Part shown: positions 32,637-41,914 of the stretch, in pieces | How the letters are laid out: the number at the start of each line of letters is the position of its first letter | Numbering within the stretch: the first letter of the stretch is position 1 | DNA from: Actinomycetes bacterium | GTDB lineage: Bacteria; Planctomycetota; Phycisphaerae; JAACET01 | Assembly: GCA_030614915.1 (NCBI GenBank) | Contig: JAUXAG010000017.1 | Coordinates: forward strand, 1 to 45,391 | Reading direction: 5' to 3' | DNA: 45,391 nt | Notes under the pieces: model-generated | What the model saw: only the letters and a program-made list of their open reading frames with translations | Database searches by the model: none | Told to the model about the DNA's origin: nothing | Made by a program: the position numbers and the translations under genes

Positions 32637-33097
32637 AGATATCCCAGCTTTTACTGGTGGGCGTGAGCTTCGCAGCGGTGTTTCTGGCCCACATACTGTG
32701 GGACATGTGTGGGCAAAGCTCAAGTCCGTGGCGAACCTTGCCCTCTGAGCAGACTCCGTGGTCTCAGTATCTGGCCAGCGGGAAGATTTGGCTGGGCCTT
32801 TCCTACGGGCTGGCAGCAGCGTTTGCAGTTTATTGCCTGACTCGGCTGTATCAATATCGCAAGCGGGCGGTCGCGGGGGCGGTCGGCGGTTTGACGCTGG
32901 TGGGCTTTCTGTACGCAGCGGGGTGTTTTCTGCTGGGTTGTTGCGGCTCACCGATGTTGGCGGTGTATGCAGGACTCTTCGGGTCTCGGTTTGCCGGCTT
33001 TGCCAAGCCGTTGGTTTTCGTGATCACGGCTGTTTCGGTAGGCATCGGTTACGTTTTGGTTACGCGCAAGATGGCCAAGGCCGGGACATGTTGCTAG
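32633..33097 (+). CDS. Cys-rich four-helix membrane protein
   Basis: 154 residues from GTG 32633, overlapping the previous stop by 4 bases; AAGG lies 10 bases upstream. Four hydrophobic segments: LLLVGVSFAAVFLAHILWDMC, IWLGLSYGLAAAFAVY, VAGAVGGLTLVGFLYAAGCFLLGCCG and LVFVITAVSVGIGYVLV. Cysteines stand in CGQ, GCFLLGCCGSP and at the very end (GTCC). The pattern suggests a metal- or thiol-handling membrane protein that works with the OB-like neighbour. I do not recognise the family. Confidence 0.7.
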   Translation: MKISQLLLVGVSFAAVFLAHILWDMCGQSSSPWRTLPSEQTPWSQYLASGKIWLGLSYGLAAAFAVYCLTRLYQYRKRAVAGAVGGLTLVGFLYAAGCFLLGCCGSPMLAVYAGLFGSRFAGFAKPLVFVITAVSVGIGYVLVTRKMAKAGTCC

Positions 33098-33168
33098 TCG
33101 TGACCAAACAATGTTCACATCTTAGCGATAATTTACGGTTTGACAGGTACACAATCCAGGTCGGTGCT

Positions 33169-33984
33169 ATGAAACCTATCCCGCAGAATCTGGGTGTCAT
33201 CTGCCTCTACGACGGAGCAGGTGTCGAGAACTTTGATACTCGCCAAATCGGCGAATATCTGGGGCAGTGGTTCGGGCCAGACTGTGTACAGATTAGATCT
33301 GAATTTGTCCGACACCATCTTCGCTCCCACGGACGGATGGATGAACAGACGCTTGAGTCCAGGGCTAGGGATATTTGCAAGGCCCGCATCGAAGACCCGG
33401 CAAACCCATTAGAAAAGCGTGAGCCCAATCCAGAGCAGCTGGTTCAAGAGCGCAAGTGGCTGCTGCAAGGTGTTGTGAACAGAGAAGTTTTCTATGATGG
33501 ATTGGCCTTGCAGCGAACCTATCTTGAGTTGCTTGTCGGCGAGGAAACCTCGCTGGAATTTGTGCACATTGTCTTTACCAATCGCCTGATAGGCACCTGG
33601 GATCAGAGCGATCGGCGGTATCATGCTCGGGTGAGTGTATATGGCTGGCCGAGTGTCATCAGCACTACCGGGGTCGTAGAAGCTCCTGCCAGACCGCGAG
33701 AGTATTATTTTGGATTCATGGCTGGTTTGGACGAGAGGCAGCTTCGGGAAGAATTAGCCGGACGCTTTATAGATTACGGTGATCCTCGCTTGACGGATCT
33801 GCTGAAGGGCTATACTATGCAGGCGGTTTTTTATCATCTGTTGGGTGATCCATTCTGCGATAATCCGGATTGTCGACTGTTCAATGCCCACTGGCAGGAA
33901 CAGATGATCCGAGCTCAACTTGGACCAGGAGGGGAGTTTTGCTCCAAGCATCAGAAACTTCTGAAAGAATTGGCGGATAAGTGA
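33169..33984 (+). CDS. Uncharacterised protein, DUF6775 / putative metallopeptidase-like
   Basis: The frame is open far upstream inside the previous gene, but protein-like sequence begins at ATG 33169 (MKPIPQNLGVICLYDG). 271 residues. Seen are FDTRQIGEYLGQWFG, ARDICKARIEDP, FTNRLIGTWDQSDRRYHARV, and a C-terminal zinc-site-like set FCDNPDCRLFNAHWQEQMI with EFCSKHQK. I associate this layout with the DUF6775 group, annotated as putative metallopeptidases, with moderate certainty. It is not overlapped by the membrane-protein gene and may be separately transcribed. Confidence 0.68.
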   Translation: MKPIPQNLGVICLYDGAGVENFDTRQIGEYLGQWFGPDCVQIRSEFVRHHLRSHGRMDEQTLESRARDICKARIEDPANPLEKREPNPEQLVQERKWLLQGVVNREVFYDGLALQRTYLELLVGEETSLEFVHIVFTNRLIGTWDQSDRRYHARVSVYGWPSVISTTGVVEAPARPREYYFGFMAGLDERQLREELAGRFIDYGDPRLTDLLKGYTMQAVFYHLLGDPFCDNPDCRLFNAHWQEQMIRAQLGPGGEFCSKHQKLLKELADK

Positions 33985-34090
33985 CCCCATTCCCCGACAA
34001 GTTCTATCCCAAATGGTGGTCCCGTCTTGGTGAACAAATCCTAAGGTTGCGAACCGCTGCCAAGCTCGTTGGGGCGATAACTTAATGGCA

Positions 34091-34978
34091 TTAGGATATC
34101 CGTTTGCGAAGGAGCTCGAGGAAATATTGTGCTGGCTGGCTCAAAATTCTCCCCTTTCGGACTATTATTCCAGTAGGCCTTACAAATTTTTCATTTGAGA
34201 AAGGAATGGCCCTTAACGTGCCGTTGGTAACTTCCTGGCCTATTGCGGTCTGCGGCAATATACTTACTCCAGCATCTATTTCTACTGCTCGCTTGACAGT
34301 TTCAATGTTATCAAACTCCATCACTTTCTGAACTCGGACATTATAAAGACTGAGTATCGTATCTATCAATGTTCTGGTTGGAATGCCTTCTTCGAAACCA
34401 ATAAACTTTTGGAGCTGCAATTGGTGTATAGCGATTTTCGATTTTTTTGCCAAAGGATGTTCCGGACTGCAAACGAGAACCAACGGCTCATCTGCGAAGT
34501 GATATATTTGTAAGTACCTATTCTTTGAGGGCACGGCTATCAAGCCGATGTCTATAGTTTCGCGTAGGACCAACTCGTAGATCTCGCGAGAGCTTAGATA
34601 TTCTACGTGAACGTTTGTATCCGGATACTTGGCCATGAATGTTTTTATATAAGGTGGCAGACTGTGCATTCCAATACTGTAAATTGCAGCTACGTTTATT
34701 CTGCTGGTGGCTGCCTTTCGCAGAGAATCCAAGTCGTTGTCAAACTTCTCAAGTGTTTCAAGAATATCCTTAGCAGCATTATAAAAAAGCTCGCCAGCAG
34801 TGGTCAGCCTGAACGGCTTTCTTTTTCTGTCTAGCAGCTGGCATTTGTATGCCAACTCCAGTTGTGCAAGTTGTTGCGAGACCGCTGATTGGCTTAACAA
34901 GTTTTTCTCGCCAGCTTTTACGAAGCTGTTCCACTCAACTATGTCGCAAAATATCTTTAGGGTTTCTGTATGCATCAT
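34091..34978 (-). CDS. LysR-family transcriptional regulator
   Basis: 295 residues. The N-terminal helix-turn-helix has FCDIVEWNSFVKAGEKNLLSQSAVSQQLAQLE, the canonical LysR form, then a linker helix and a periplasmic-binding-protein-like effector domain (RINVAAIYSIG, DIGLIAVPSK, VEIDAGVSILPQ). It is divergent from gdhA across a 260-base gap and probably controls it and its own gene. The effector is unknown. The gene is A+T-richer than its neighbours, as is the gap. Confidence 0.93.
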   Translation of the reverse strand: MMHTETLKIFCDIVEWNSFVKAGEKNLLSQSAVSQQLAQLELAYKCQLLDRKRKPFRLTTAGELFYNAAKDILETLEKFDNDLDSLRKAATSRINVAAIYSIGMHSLPPYIKTFMAKYPDTNVHVEYLSSREIYELVLRETIDIGLIAVPSKNRYLQIYHFADEPLVLVCSPEHPLAKKSKIAIHQLQLQKFIGFEEGIPTRTLIDTILSLYNVRVQKVMEFDNIETVKRAVEIDAGVSILPQTAIGQEVTNGTLRAIPFSNEKFVRPTGIIVRKGRILSQPAQYFLELLRKRIS

Positions 34979-35012
34979 TAGCTTTTCTAATAGGTGCTAT
35001 TAGCATTTTATA

Positions 35013-35085
35013 TTTGCTTATCGCTCTAAACCCGGTATTTTAACCAATCGTGGGTATAATATAAGAAATTGTGGGTTTTGCTTAT
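35013..35085. promoter_or_regulatory. LysR-gdhA control region with repeated TTTGCTTAT
   Basis: TTTGCTTAT occurs at 35013-35021 and again at 35077-35085, 64 bases apart (about six helical turns). ATAAG at 35061-35065 and CTTAT at 35081-35085 form an inverted pair. A TATAAT at 35055-35060 reads toward gdhA without a good -35, as expected for an activated promoter. The rest of 34979-35239 is A+T-rich with no gene. Confidence 0.45.
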
Positions 35086-35179
35086 TAGCTTATTTTATCA
35101 GGATGTGCTGGAAAAACCATAAAAAAAGTATTATGAAACGAAAAAACAAGCTGACTTTACAAACACCTAACAGTTCTGA

Positions 35180-36586
<1,407 letters not shown>

Positions 36587-36666
36587 AAGGGCGCTACGCT
36601 GACAGCAAATTCTAAGAGGACAGTTGTCCTTAACGGGTGTGTTTTTCTGTTGAGATTGGAGACAAC

Positions 36667-37209
36667 ATGCAGAAAGAAAAATGCTCACACTCCTGGGAAA
36701 TGATTGATGTTACCAGTGGTCTAATTGTAATGAAAAAATGTTTTCATTGCAGTAAGGTATCCACCTGCTTTATCTCTCATAAAGAACCGCCTTTGGACCC
36801 ATGTCATGAGGGGGGCCATTTCTGGAATTTCATGGAAAGCGATGAGTCCTTTCATTTTAACCTCAAGTGCAGCAAGTGCGGCACTTTGGTAAAGCTTGAT
36901 GAACTGGTGGGTCTGATGATGTGTACGGGATGTGATGAAACGTGTGAAGTGGATATTCTAAGGCGAAAACTTGAACTGGAGCACACGCGGGTTTGTATAG
37001 CTCTGGGATGCCGGCCCATTGAGGAGAGGAAACGACTTCCCCCGGAGAAATTTGCTGTCCTCCAGGACTTTTTCAATCAGCGATGTAATTCCCCAAAATC
37101 TTGCATTAAGCTTGTCCCCCATGAAATGCTGCAAGAAATCGCCGACTGTTACGCCGAGGTAATCAAAGACGAGGATATGCTTCTGGCAATAGCTGCCGGC
37201 GATAAGTAA
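36667..37209 (+). CDS. Cys-rich zinc-ribbon-like protein, unknown
   Basis: ATG 36667 has GGAG 5 bases upstream; 180 residues. Cysteine pairs CFHC, CSKC and CTGC, with additional C and H residues (CSHSWEMI, DPCHEGGHFW), suggest two zinc ribbons in the first 110 residues. The rest is helical (EERKRLPPEKFAVLQDFFNQ). No signal peptide. It follows gdhA by 80 bases with a small AGGAC/GTCCT hairpin between. I do not recognise the family; a regulatory or accessory role to nearby metabolism is only possible. Confidence 0.65.
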   Translation: MQKEKCSHSWEMIDVTSGLIVMKKCFHCSKVSTCFISHKEPPLDPCHEGGHFWNFMESDESFHFNLKCSKCGTLVKLDELVGLMMCTGCDETCEVDILRRKLELEHTRVCIALGCRPIEERKRLPPEKFAVLQDFFNQRCNSPKSCIKLVPHEMLQEIADCYAEVIKDEDMLLAIAAGDK

Positions 37210-37244
37210 GCGCTTCTTCGCTCATCCGACCGCCGTGGAATCGC

Positions 37245-37570
37245 ATGGGCAAGCAGCACCCCTGCAGATTTGCCACCGATAAGTCCCGTACCTATCATAC
37301 GCTTGCGTATATTGAGGATATCTGTAAGAGTAAAATGCTCTTCCAGAAGTCTGACAACTCGCTCGTCTTGCGACATCATCATCCGCAGAAGCTGGGCGAA
37401 AAGATCATTTGCTTTCCTTTTTTCTGGCTTGCTTTGCTCAAGGTCTGCGTGAACCTCCTCCGCCTGGGCAAAGATTTTGTCCCAAAACCTTGGGGTACAG
37501 CTTGACGAATCCAACAATCTCTTTTCCATCGCCACATCTACTCCAAAATCAATGGCCCGGCTTGTTTACT
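37245..37570 (-). pseudogene. N-terminal remnant of a PEP/pyruvate-binding (PPDK-like) protein
   Basis: Minus-strand translation contains FWDKIFAQAEEVHADLEQ, KANDLFAQLLRMMMSQDERV, EEHFTLTDILNIRKRMIGTG and LIGGKSAGVLLAHAI. This is the region that leads into the nucleotide-binding domain of PEP/pyruvate-binding-domain proteins (R.R.IGTGLIGGK..G...A.AI). Similarity stops at AHAIP near 37245, where a several-hundred-residue domain should continue. The frame then runs into the end of the opposite gene. Upstream the frame opens at a TAA near 37571. I read this as a truncated relic of a larger gene. Confidence 0.6.
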
Positions 37571-37590
37571 CTCATCAATGACCTGCTACC

Positions 37591-37621
37591 ACAGATGGTA
37601 CCACTTGCTGAGTTAGGATTC
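37591..37621 (-). repeat. 31-bp direct repeat, copy 1
   Basis: This 31-base segment matches 38510-38540 at 26 positions, in the same orientation. On the minus strand both share GAATCCTAACT, GCAAGTG and ATCTGT. This copy lies 20-50 bases upstream of the PEP/pyruvate-binding remnant, where its promoter would be; it has TACCAT where copy 2 has TATAAT. Confidence 0.5.
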
Positions 37622-37807
37622 TATGCCCACCATCTCTCCCCACCATCATACCCCCAACCCGCAGGCAGATTTTATCACAGCTGCTCCGCTCGGCGTTGAC
37701 TCACGGTGGGGATGGTCCGGATAGCAGGCCCTTACTATTGGATTGATACGAGCGCGTCTGGGACCCTGGAGGTGTATGTGCCTATAGATAATAGGGGTGA
37801 TGGCTAG

Positions 37808-38464
37808 TTATTTCGCCGGCCTGATACTCGGGCTTGACGGTGCTGCCTGCTCACTCATCATTTGCATCATGGGGCACATCATCATTGGGCCGCCTTTACC
37901 AGCCATCTTGTGCATCATAGGCGCCATTCTTGCACACATCTGTTGGCACATTTGCGTCATAACCAACGGCTTGTCAGGGATGTCACCCATTTTCTTACGC
38001 TGCTCGGACGTCAGCACGGCAACGGCCTTCTTGCGGGCTTCGTTTTCGATCTCGATGAGCTTTTTCTTCTGTTTTTCGGAAAGCCCCAAGCCTGCAGCCT
38101 GACTGTGGATAGCGTAGGGGCTATCCAGGAAGATCGGCGTTTGCATCAGGGTCCGCATGTGTTTCATCATTGCCGGTCCCGGGCCCGTCTTCTGCGTCAT
38201 GGCCATCCCGCACATCGGACAACCGCCCGCCGTGTTGCTCCGCACAGCAGGATGCATGGGACAGGTGTACACAGCCGCTGCTGGACGAATGTCTCCTGCT
38301 CGCCTGCCCATCATGCATCCGGGGCAGCAACCCATCACGCGTGCGCGATTCCCGGCAGATGTTGGGGGCGCCTTAGCGTCTGAGGGTGACCCCGGTTGCT
38401 GAGCCACTGCAAAAACGACCAGTAATAATGCAGTTGTACCTGCTAGTATAATTATAGCTTTCAT
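37808..38464 (-). CDS. Periplasmic Met/Cys/His-rich metal-binding protein (heavy-metal-binding domain)
   Basis: 218 residues with a signal peptide (IIILAGTTALLLVVFAVAQ). The middle holds YTCPMHPAVRSNTAGGCPMC followed by GMAM, the heavy-metal-binding domain found on copper ATPases and efflux proteins. Then comes a Spy/CpxP-like helix pair (GLSEKQKKKLIEIENEARKK, LTSEQRKKMGDIP) and a Met/Cys-rich tail (MMKHM, MCQQMCARMAPMM, MMMCPMMQMM). It likely binds copper or a similar metal in the periplasm. AGGAG lies 8 bases before the ATG, and copy 2 of the 31-bp repeat covers its putative -10 region. Confidence 0.78.
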   Translation of the reverse strand: MKAIIILAGTTALLLVVFAVAQQPGSPSDAKAPPTSAGNRARVMGCCPGCMMGRRAGDIRPAAAVYTCPMHPAVRSNTAGGCPMCGMAMTQKTGPGPAMMKHMRTLMQTPIFLDSPYAIHSQAAGLGLSEKQKKKLIEIENEARKKAVAVLTSEQRKKMGDIPDKPLVMTQMCQQMCARMAPMMHKMAGKGGPMMMCPMMQMMSEQAAPSSPSIRPAK

Positions 38465-38509
38465 TGCCTGGACTCCTTAAAGTCACCCGTTTTGTATTGC
38501 CCTCACCGC

Positions 38510-38540
38510 ACAGATTATAGCACTTGCCAAGTTAGGATTC
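38510..38540 (-). repeat. 31-bp direct repeat, copy 2, over a putative promoter
   Basis: The partner of 37591-37621 (26 of 31 identical). On the minus strand it contains TATAAT at 38519-38514, about 50 bases upstream of the metal-binding protein ATG, and ACTTGGCAAGT, a short palindrome, just before it. A shared promoter/operator element for the two minus-strand genes is one explanation. Confidence 0.5.
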
Positions 38541-39152
38541 CACCCCTCCGATCTCCGGGTTATGAGAGTGACGAGCTCGATTTTGGCAAGTTTCGAAATG
38601 CTCGTAACTTACGAAAAACCCAGAACCTAGCAGGTTTCAAAAGAAATCGTCATGGTGACCATGGTGACCATGATGAGCAAGAATTGGCTACATTTTGGCT
38701 ACAGTGAGCCTTCAGATGCAAGCATAAACTTCGGCCTTCGAAGGTCCTTTCTGGCCATGGGCTAGCTTTTGCTGCGGATGCTCGTTGCCATTGGTCCTCC
38801 CGACCTACCATTCTCAGGCAGACGGATAAAGCCTGATTCCAAGGCCTTTCATCAGGGGCTACAAGTTCCATCCGTTCCTCATACAGCGGCCCTATCATAG
38901 CTCTTGAGCAGCCCCCGAGCCGTTCTCGGAGGGATATCGGACCTTGGCCGTGGGGCAGTACCGTGGACTTGATTCGTCTGGACCAATTCCTTTGTACAGG
39001 CATGTTCGACGGACGCAACGGTTGCAGTATTTTATACCTCCGAGAAGACTATCTACCAGATATCAAAGGCAAAGATGATAACCTATTTCTTGGCAAATAG
39101 TTAGGAAATAACTCATCAACCATAAAGATCGGTGGACCACCACAGTCTGGCT
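38541..39152. other. Gap without recognised gene
   Basis: About 610 bases. A 122-codon minus-strand frame (38650-39018) has no ribosome binding site, no domain that I recognise and an odd composition (Trp- and Arg-rich), so I do not call it. ATGGTGACC is repeated in tandem around 38651-38671. No tRNA, terminator or insertion-sequence end is evident. Confidence 0.4.
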
Positions 39153-40166
39153 CTAAGAATCATTCCCGGAGTCAACTCCCAGGAATTCGGGCGCAGCGGA
39201 GACTTCACGGTCGATCCGTTCCCACTCAGTGCATGATATTCTGAGGAACGCACGAACTGCCTCTGTATCGAAGTGCTTACCAGTATCTTCTTGGATTACT
39301 TTCCGTGCTTCGTCACAAGAAACCCTTTTACGATAAGGTCTATCAGAGGTTAAAGCATCAAAAGCATCTGCAACGGCAAACACTCGGGCCTCGAATGGAA
39401 TCTGCTCACCTAAAAGGGCCCTGGGGTATCCTGTTCCGTCGTAATGTTCGTGATGGGAATAGACGATCTCCGCGCTGTCCTTCAGAAAAGAAACCAAAAG
39501 CAGAATGCGCCTACCTACCTCAGGGTGGCGATGCATTGTTTGCCATTCTTCGTTAGTGAGGGGGCCGGGTTTGAGCAGGATAGGGTCCGGTGTCCCGATT
39601 TTACCAATATCATGGAGAAGAGATGCTTGTCCGAGAACACGCATCTGCTTCGAGGTCATTGCGAGTTCGGCCCCGATCCTCAGGGCGTAGGCCCGCACCC
39701 GCAAGGAGTGGAGTTCTGTCTCGTGCTCACGAGCATCGAGGGCCGCCACCAAAGCAATAACGGAACCTTCATGGGTTCGGACTATCTCCCGCAGAGCCGT
39801 CTTTTCGGTCCTGACAAAAAAGCCTGATAAAAGGGCAACGATCCATGCCGTAGCGACTTCCCCCAATTGATTGACATTTTCAGTGAGATTTCCCGACCAT
39901 TGCAAGAACACATGGGGTAGATAAACTATGGTAACAAACGCAGCGGCGATGATCGCCCCCCTAAATTCAAACCAGATGGCTGACAGGACGATAGGAAGGA
40001 TAAACAATTTCCGTAAAAACACGTGGACAACATGAAATGGATCACCAGCAATGGGAGTAATCCAGTGAGATAGCCCCACAACGGCTATGAGTGAGCCAAC
40101 AATGATGAGGCGCAACCGCTGCCTGCGAACGTGCCAGCCATTCATTATCATAAGCCCTTGTTTCAT
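39153..40166 (-). CDS. Membrane HD-GYP domain protein
   Basis: 337 residues. Three or four hydrophobic segments occupy the first 110 residues. The HD-GYP domain has LHDIGKIGTPD, LTNEEWQTMHRHPEVG, YSHHEHYDGTGYPRALLGEQ (HD and GYP motifs complete) and VFAVADAFDALTSDRPYRK. Such proteins hydrolyse cyclic di-GMP or related cyclic dinucleotides. AGG lies 6 bases before the ATG. It is divergent from the RsbU-type phosphatase gene across 190 bases; both are signalling proteins. The signal is unknown. Confidence 0.92.
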   Translation of the reverse strand: MKQGLMIMNGWHVRRQRLRLIIVGSLIAVVGLSHWITPIAGDPFHVVHVFLRKLFILPIVLSAIWFEFRGAIIAAAFVTIVYLPHVFLQWSGNLTENVNQLGEVATAWIVALLSGFFVRTEKTALREIVRTHEGSVIALVAALDAREHETELHSLRVRAYALRIGAELAMTSKQMRVLGQASLLHDIGKIGTPDPILLKPGPLTNEEWQTMHRHPEVGRRILLLVSFLKDSAEIVYSHHEHYDGTGYPRALLGEQIPFEARVFAVADAFDALTSDRPYRKRVSCDEARKVIQEDTGKHFDTEAVRAFLRISCTEWERIDREVSAAPEFLGVDSGNDS

Positions 40167-40358
40167 GTGATGCCTTTCGGCAAAGGACTATGCGTGAGGA
40201 TGAGCAAGCCCGACTGTAAGCGTATCTTAGCGGTTCTCAGTGGTCCTTGCAAGAACGGTCCCCCTTCTGTAGGATGGCCCATGGACACCGTCAGAGAAGA
40301 AAACATCGCGAGCCTCCACATCTATGGAACTATTCCGCTAGCGATGCGCATTTAAAGG

Positions 40359-41864
40359 ATGGAGTTTGTGTGCCCTCAAGATGGTACAAATATGGACGAT
40401 AGGCAAACAAAACCCGCAAAGACAGGGATATATGGCTCGCTGCGTTTTAGGCTTGCGCTATCGGTTGTGCTTACGGTGTTGGTGATAATTGGTCTAGCTA
40501 TAGCGGTGGACTACCGACGGGAACACCATGTCCATACCAAAGAGCTATTCGCTTCTTTGGAGGAGCAGGCCTTAGTTCTACAAATAGCCCGTCGACAGAT
40601 AACGGAGAAAGCCGAATTCGCTAAATTCGTTGACGAGTTCTGTGCGAAGATGAATGAGTATATATCCCCTGGCCATCACATACTCGTACTGGATAAAACT
40701 GGGAATGTGATTGTTCGAGCTCGTTACCATAGTGGCCAGCAAGTTGAGCAGGCACTGTTGTCCTCTCCAGCGGATGTCAAGGTCATTTCAGCAAACGGGC
40801 ATAGGTTGGCACAAGTTCGAATCAAGGATGACGATGGGGCCTCTATCGTCGTTGCCCAGTATCTGGACCATATGGAAAGTATCCTCCGAAAACAATTGGT
40901 AAGCCGAGGACTTTCAGCAGGTGCAACGTCCATCGCAATCATCGCCCTGATGTTTCTCTCGGTAAACCAGTGGGTCCTCAAACCTCTGTCTAGACTTGGG
41001 GCGGCTGCAAAGGCCTGGGCCCAGAGGAAGTTTTCCACACGCTGCCCCCAGACAGGTCCGGATGATCTCGATGTACTGATACAGGAGTTCAACTCTATGG
41101 CAGGAGAGTTGGAAAGACACGAAAGGAAACGGCTGGCGGAACTCAAAAGAGCCCGGGAAATTCAGGAGCATTTACTGCCGAATTCGGTTCCGTCCGTGCC
41201 GGGTATGTCGGTAGTTGCTGATAATAGGCCGGTTGAACACGTAGCCGGAGATCTTTACGACATTTTCGATTTACCAAGCGGCAAGACAGCCATCGCCATT
41301 ATGGATGTTGTTGGACACGGTATTGGTGCCGCTTTATTGACCGGCGTTGTCAAAATGTCCCTGCACTGGAGACTTATGGAGGAACAAGGCCTGGTGAAAG
41401 CTATTGGCCTGGTCAATCAAGACATCATAAATTGCGTTTGTGATGAGGAGTTTGTTACCGCCTGTGTGGGAATCTGGGATCCCAAAGAACACACTTGGAC
41501 CTTCTGCGCTGCCGGTCATCCCGGCGGCTTGGTACTAGTCGGCACAGATGTCCGCGAGCTAGCTACCACCGGTCCACTGCTCGGCGTGCTTTCGGATGCC
41601 CAATGGTCTAGCAAGACGATTAAACTGCATCCGAGTGACAGAATATTTCTATATACCGATGGCATTGTAGACGCCGGCGCACCCGATGATACCCTTGGAC
41701 TGGTAGGGCTAGAGCAGATTCTCCAGCAGTCCTGTGCTGCATCCCTTGCAGATCAGGTCGGGCTGGTAATGAGCGATGTCACCGATCGTAATGCCGGCAA
41801 ACTGGGTGATGATACTACTCTCGTCGGCTTCGAGGTTTTGCCGGATCAAGAGGGGGAAATCTAA
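40359..41864 (+). CDS. RsbU/SpoIIE-type PP2C phosphatase with HAMP domain
   Basis: 501 residues (a start at residue 12 is possible). There is one membrane segment near 30-52 (LALSVVLTVLVIIGLAIAV), a periplasmic sensor region (55-180), a second segment (ATSIAIIALMFLSVNQWVL), a HAMP domain (LGAAAKAWAQRKF...LIQEFNSMAGEL) and a PP2C domain with DLYDIFDL, AIMDVVGHGIGAALLTG, RIFLYTDGIVDAG and GDDTTLVGFEV. It dephosphorylates a Ser on an anti-sigma-antagonist-type protein in partner switching. No antagonist or anti-sigma gene is adjacent. The ferric-reductase-like gene follows in the same direction. Confidence 0.92.
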   Translation: MEFVCPQDGTNMDDRQTKPAKTGIYGSLRFRLALSVVLTVLVIIGLAIAVDYRREHHVHTKELFASLEEQALVLQIARRQITEKAEFAKFVDEFCAKMNEYISPGHHILVLDKTGNVIVRARYHSGQQVEQALLSSPADVKVISANGHRLAQVRIKDDDGASIVVAQYLDHMESILRKQLVSRGLSAGATSIAIIALMFLSVNQWVLKPLSRLGAAAKAWAQRKFSTRCPQTGPDDLDVLIQEFNSMAGELERHERKRLAELKRAREIQEHLLPNSVPSVPGMSVVADNRPVEHVAGDLYDIFDLPSGKTAIAIMDVVGHGIGAALLTGVVKMSLHWRLMEEQGLVKAIGLVNQDIINCVCDEEFVTACVGIWDPKEHTWTFCAAGHPGGLVLVGTDVRELATTGPLLGVLSDAQWSSKTIKLHPSDRIFLYTDGIVDAGAPDDTLGLVGLEQILQQSCAASLADQVGLVMSDVTDRNAGKLGDDTTLVGFEVLPDQEGEI

Positions 41865-41914
41865 CTCATTCGGTGGATAGAAGTAAGCGATTTGGACAAC
41901 GTAAGAAGGAGCAA

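Noticed and set aside
38650-39018. 122-codon minus-strand frame
   Set aside because: No ribosome binding site, unusual Trp/Arg-rich composition, no recognised domain.
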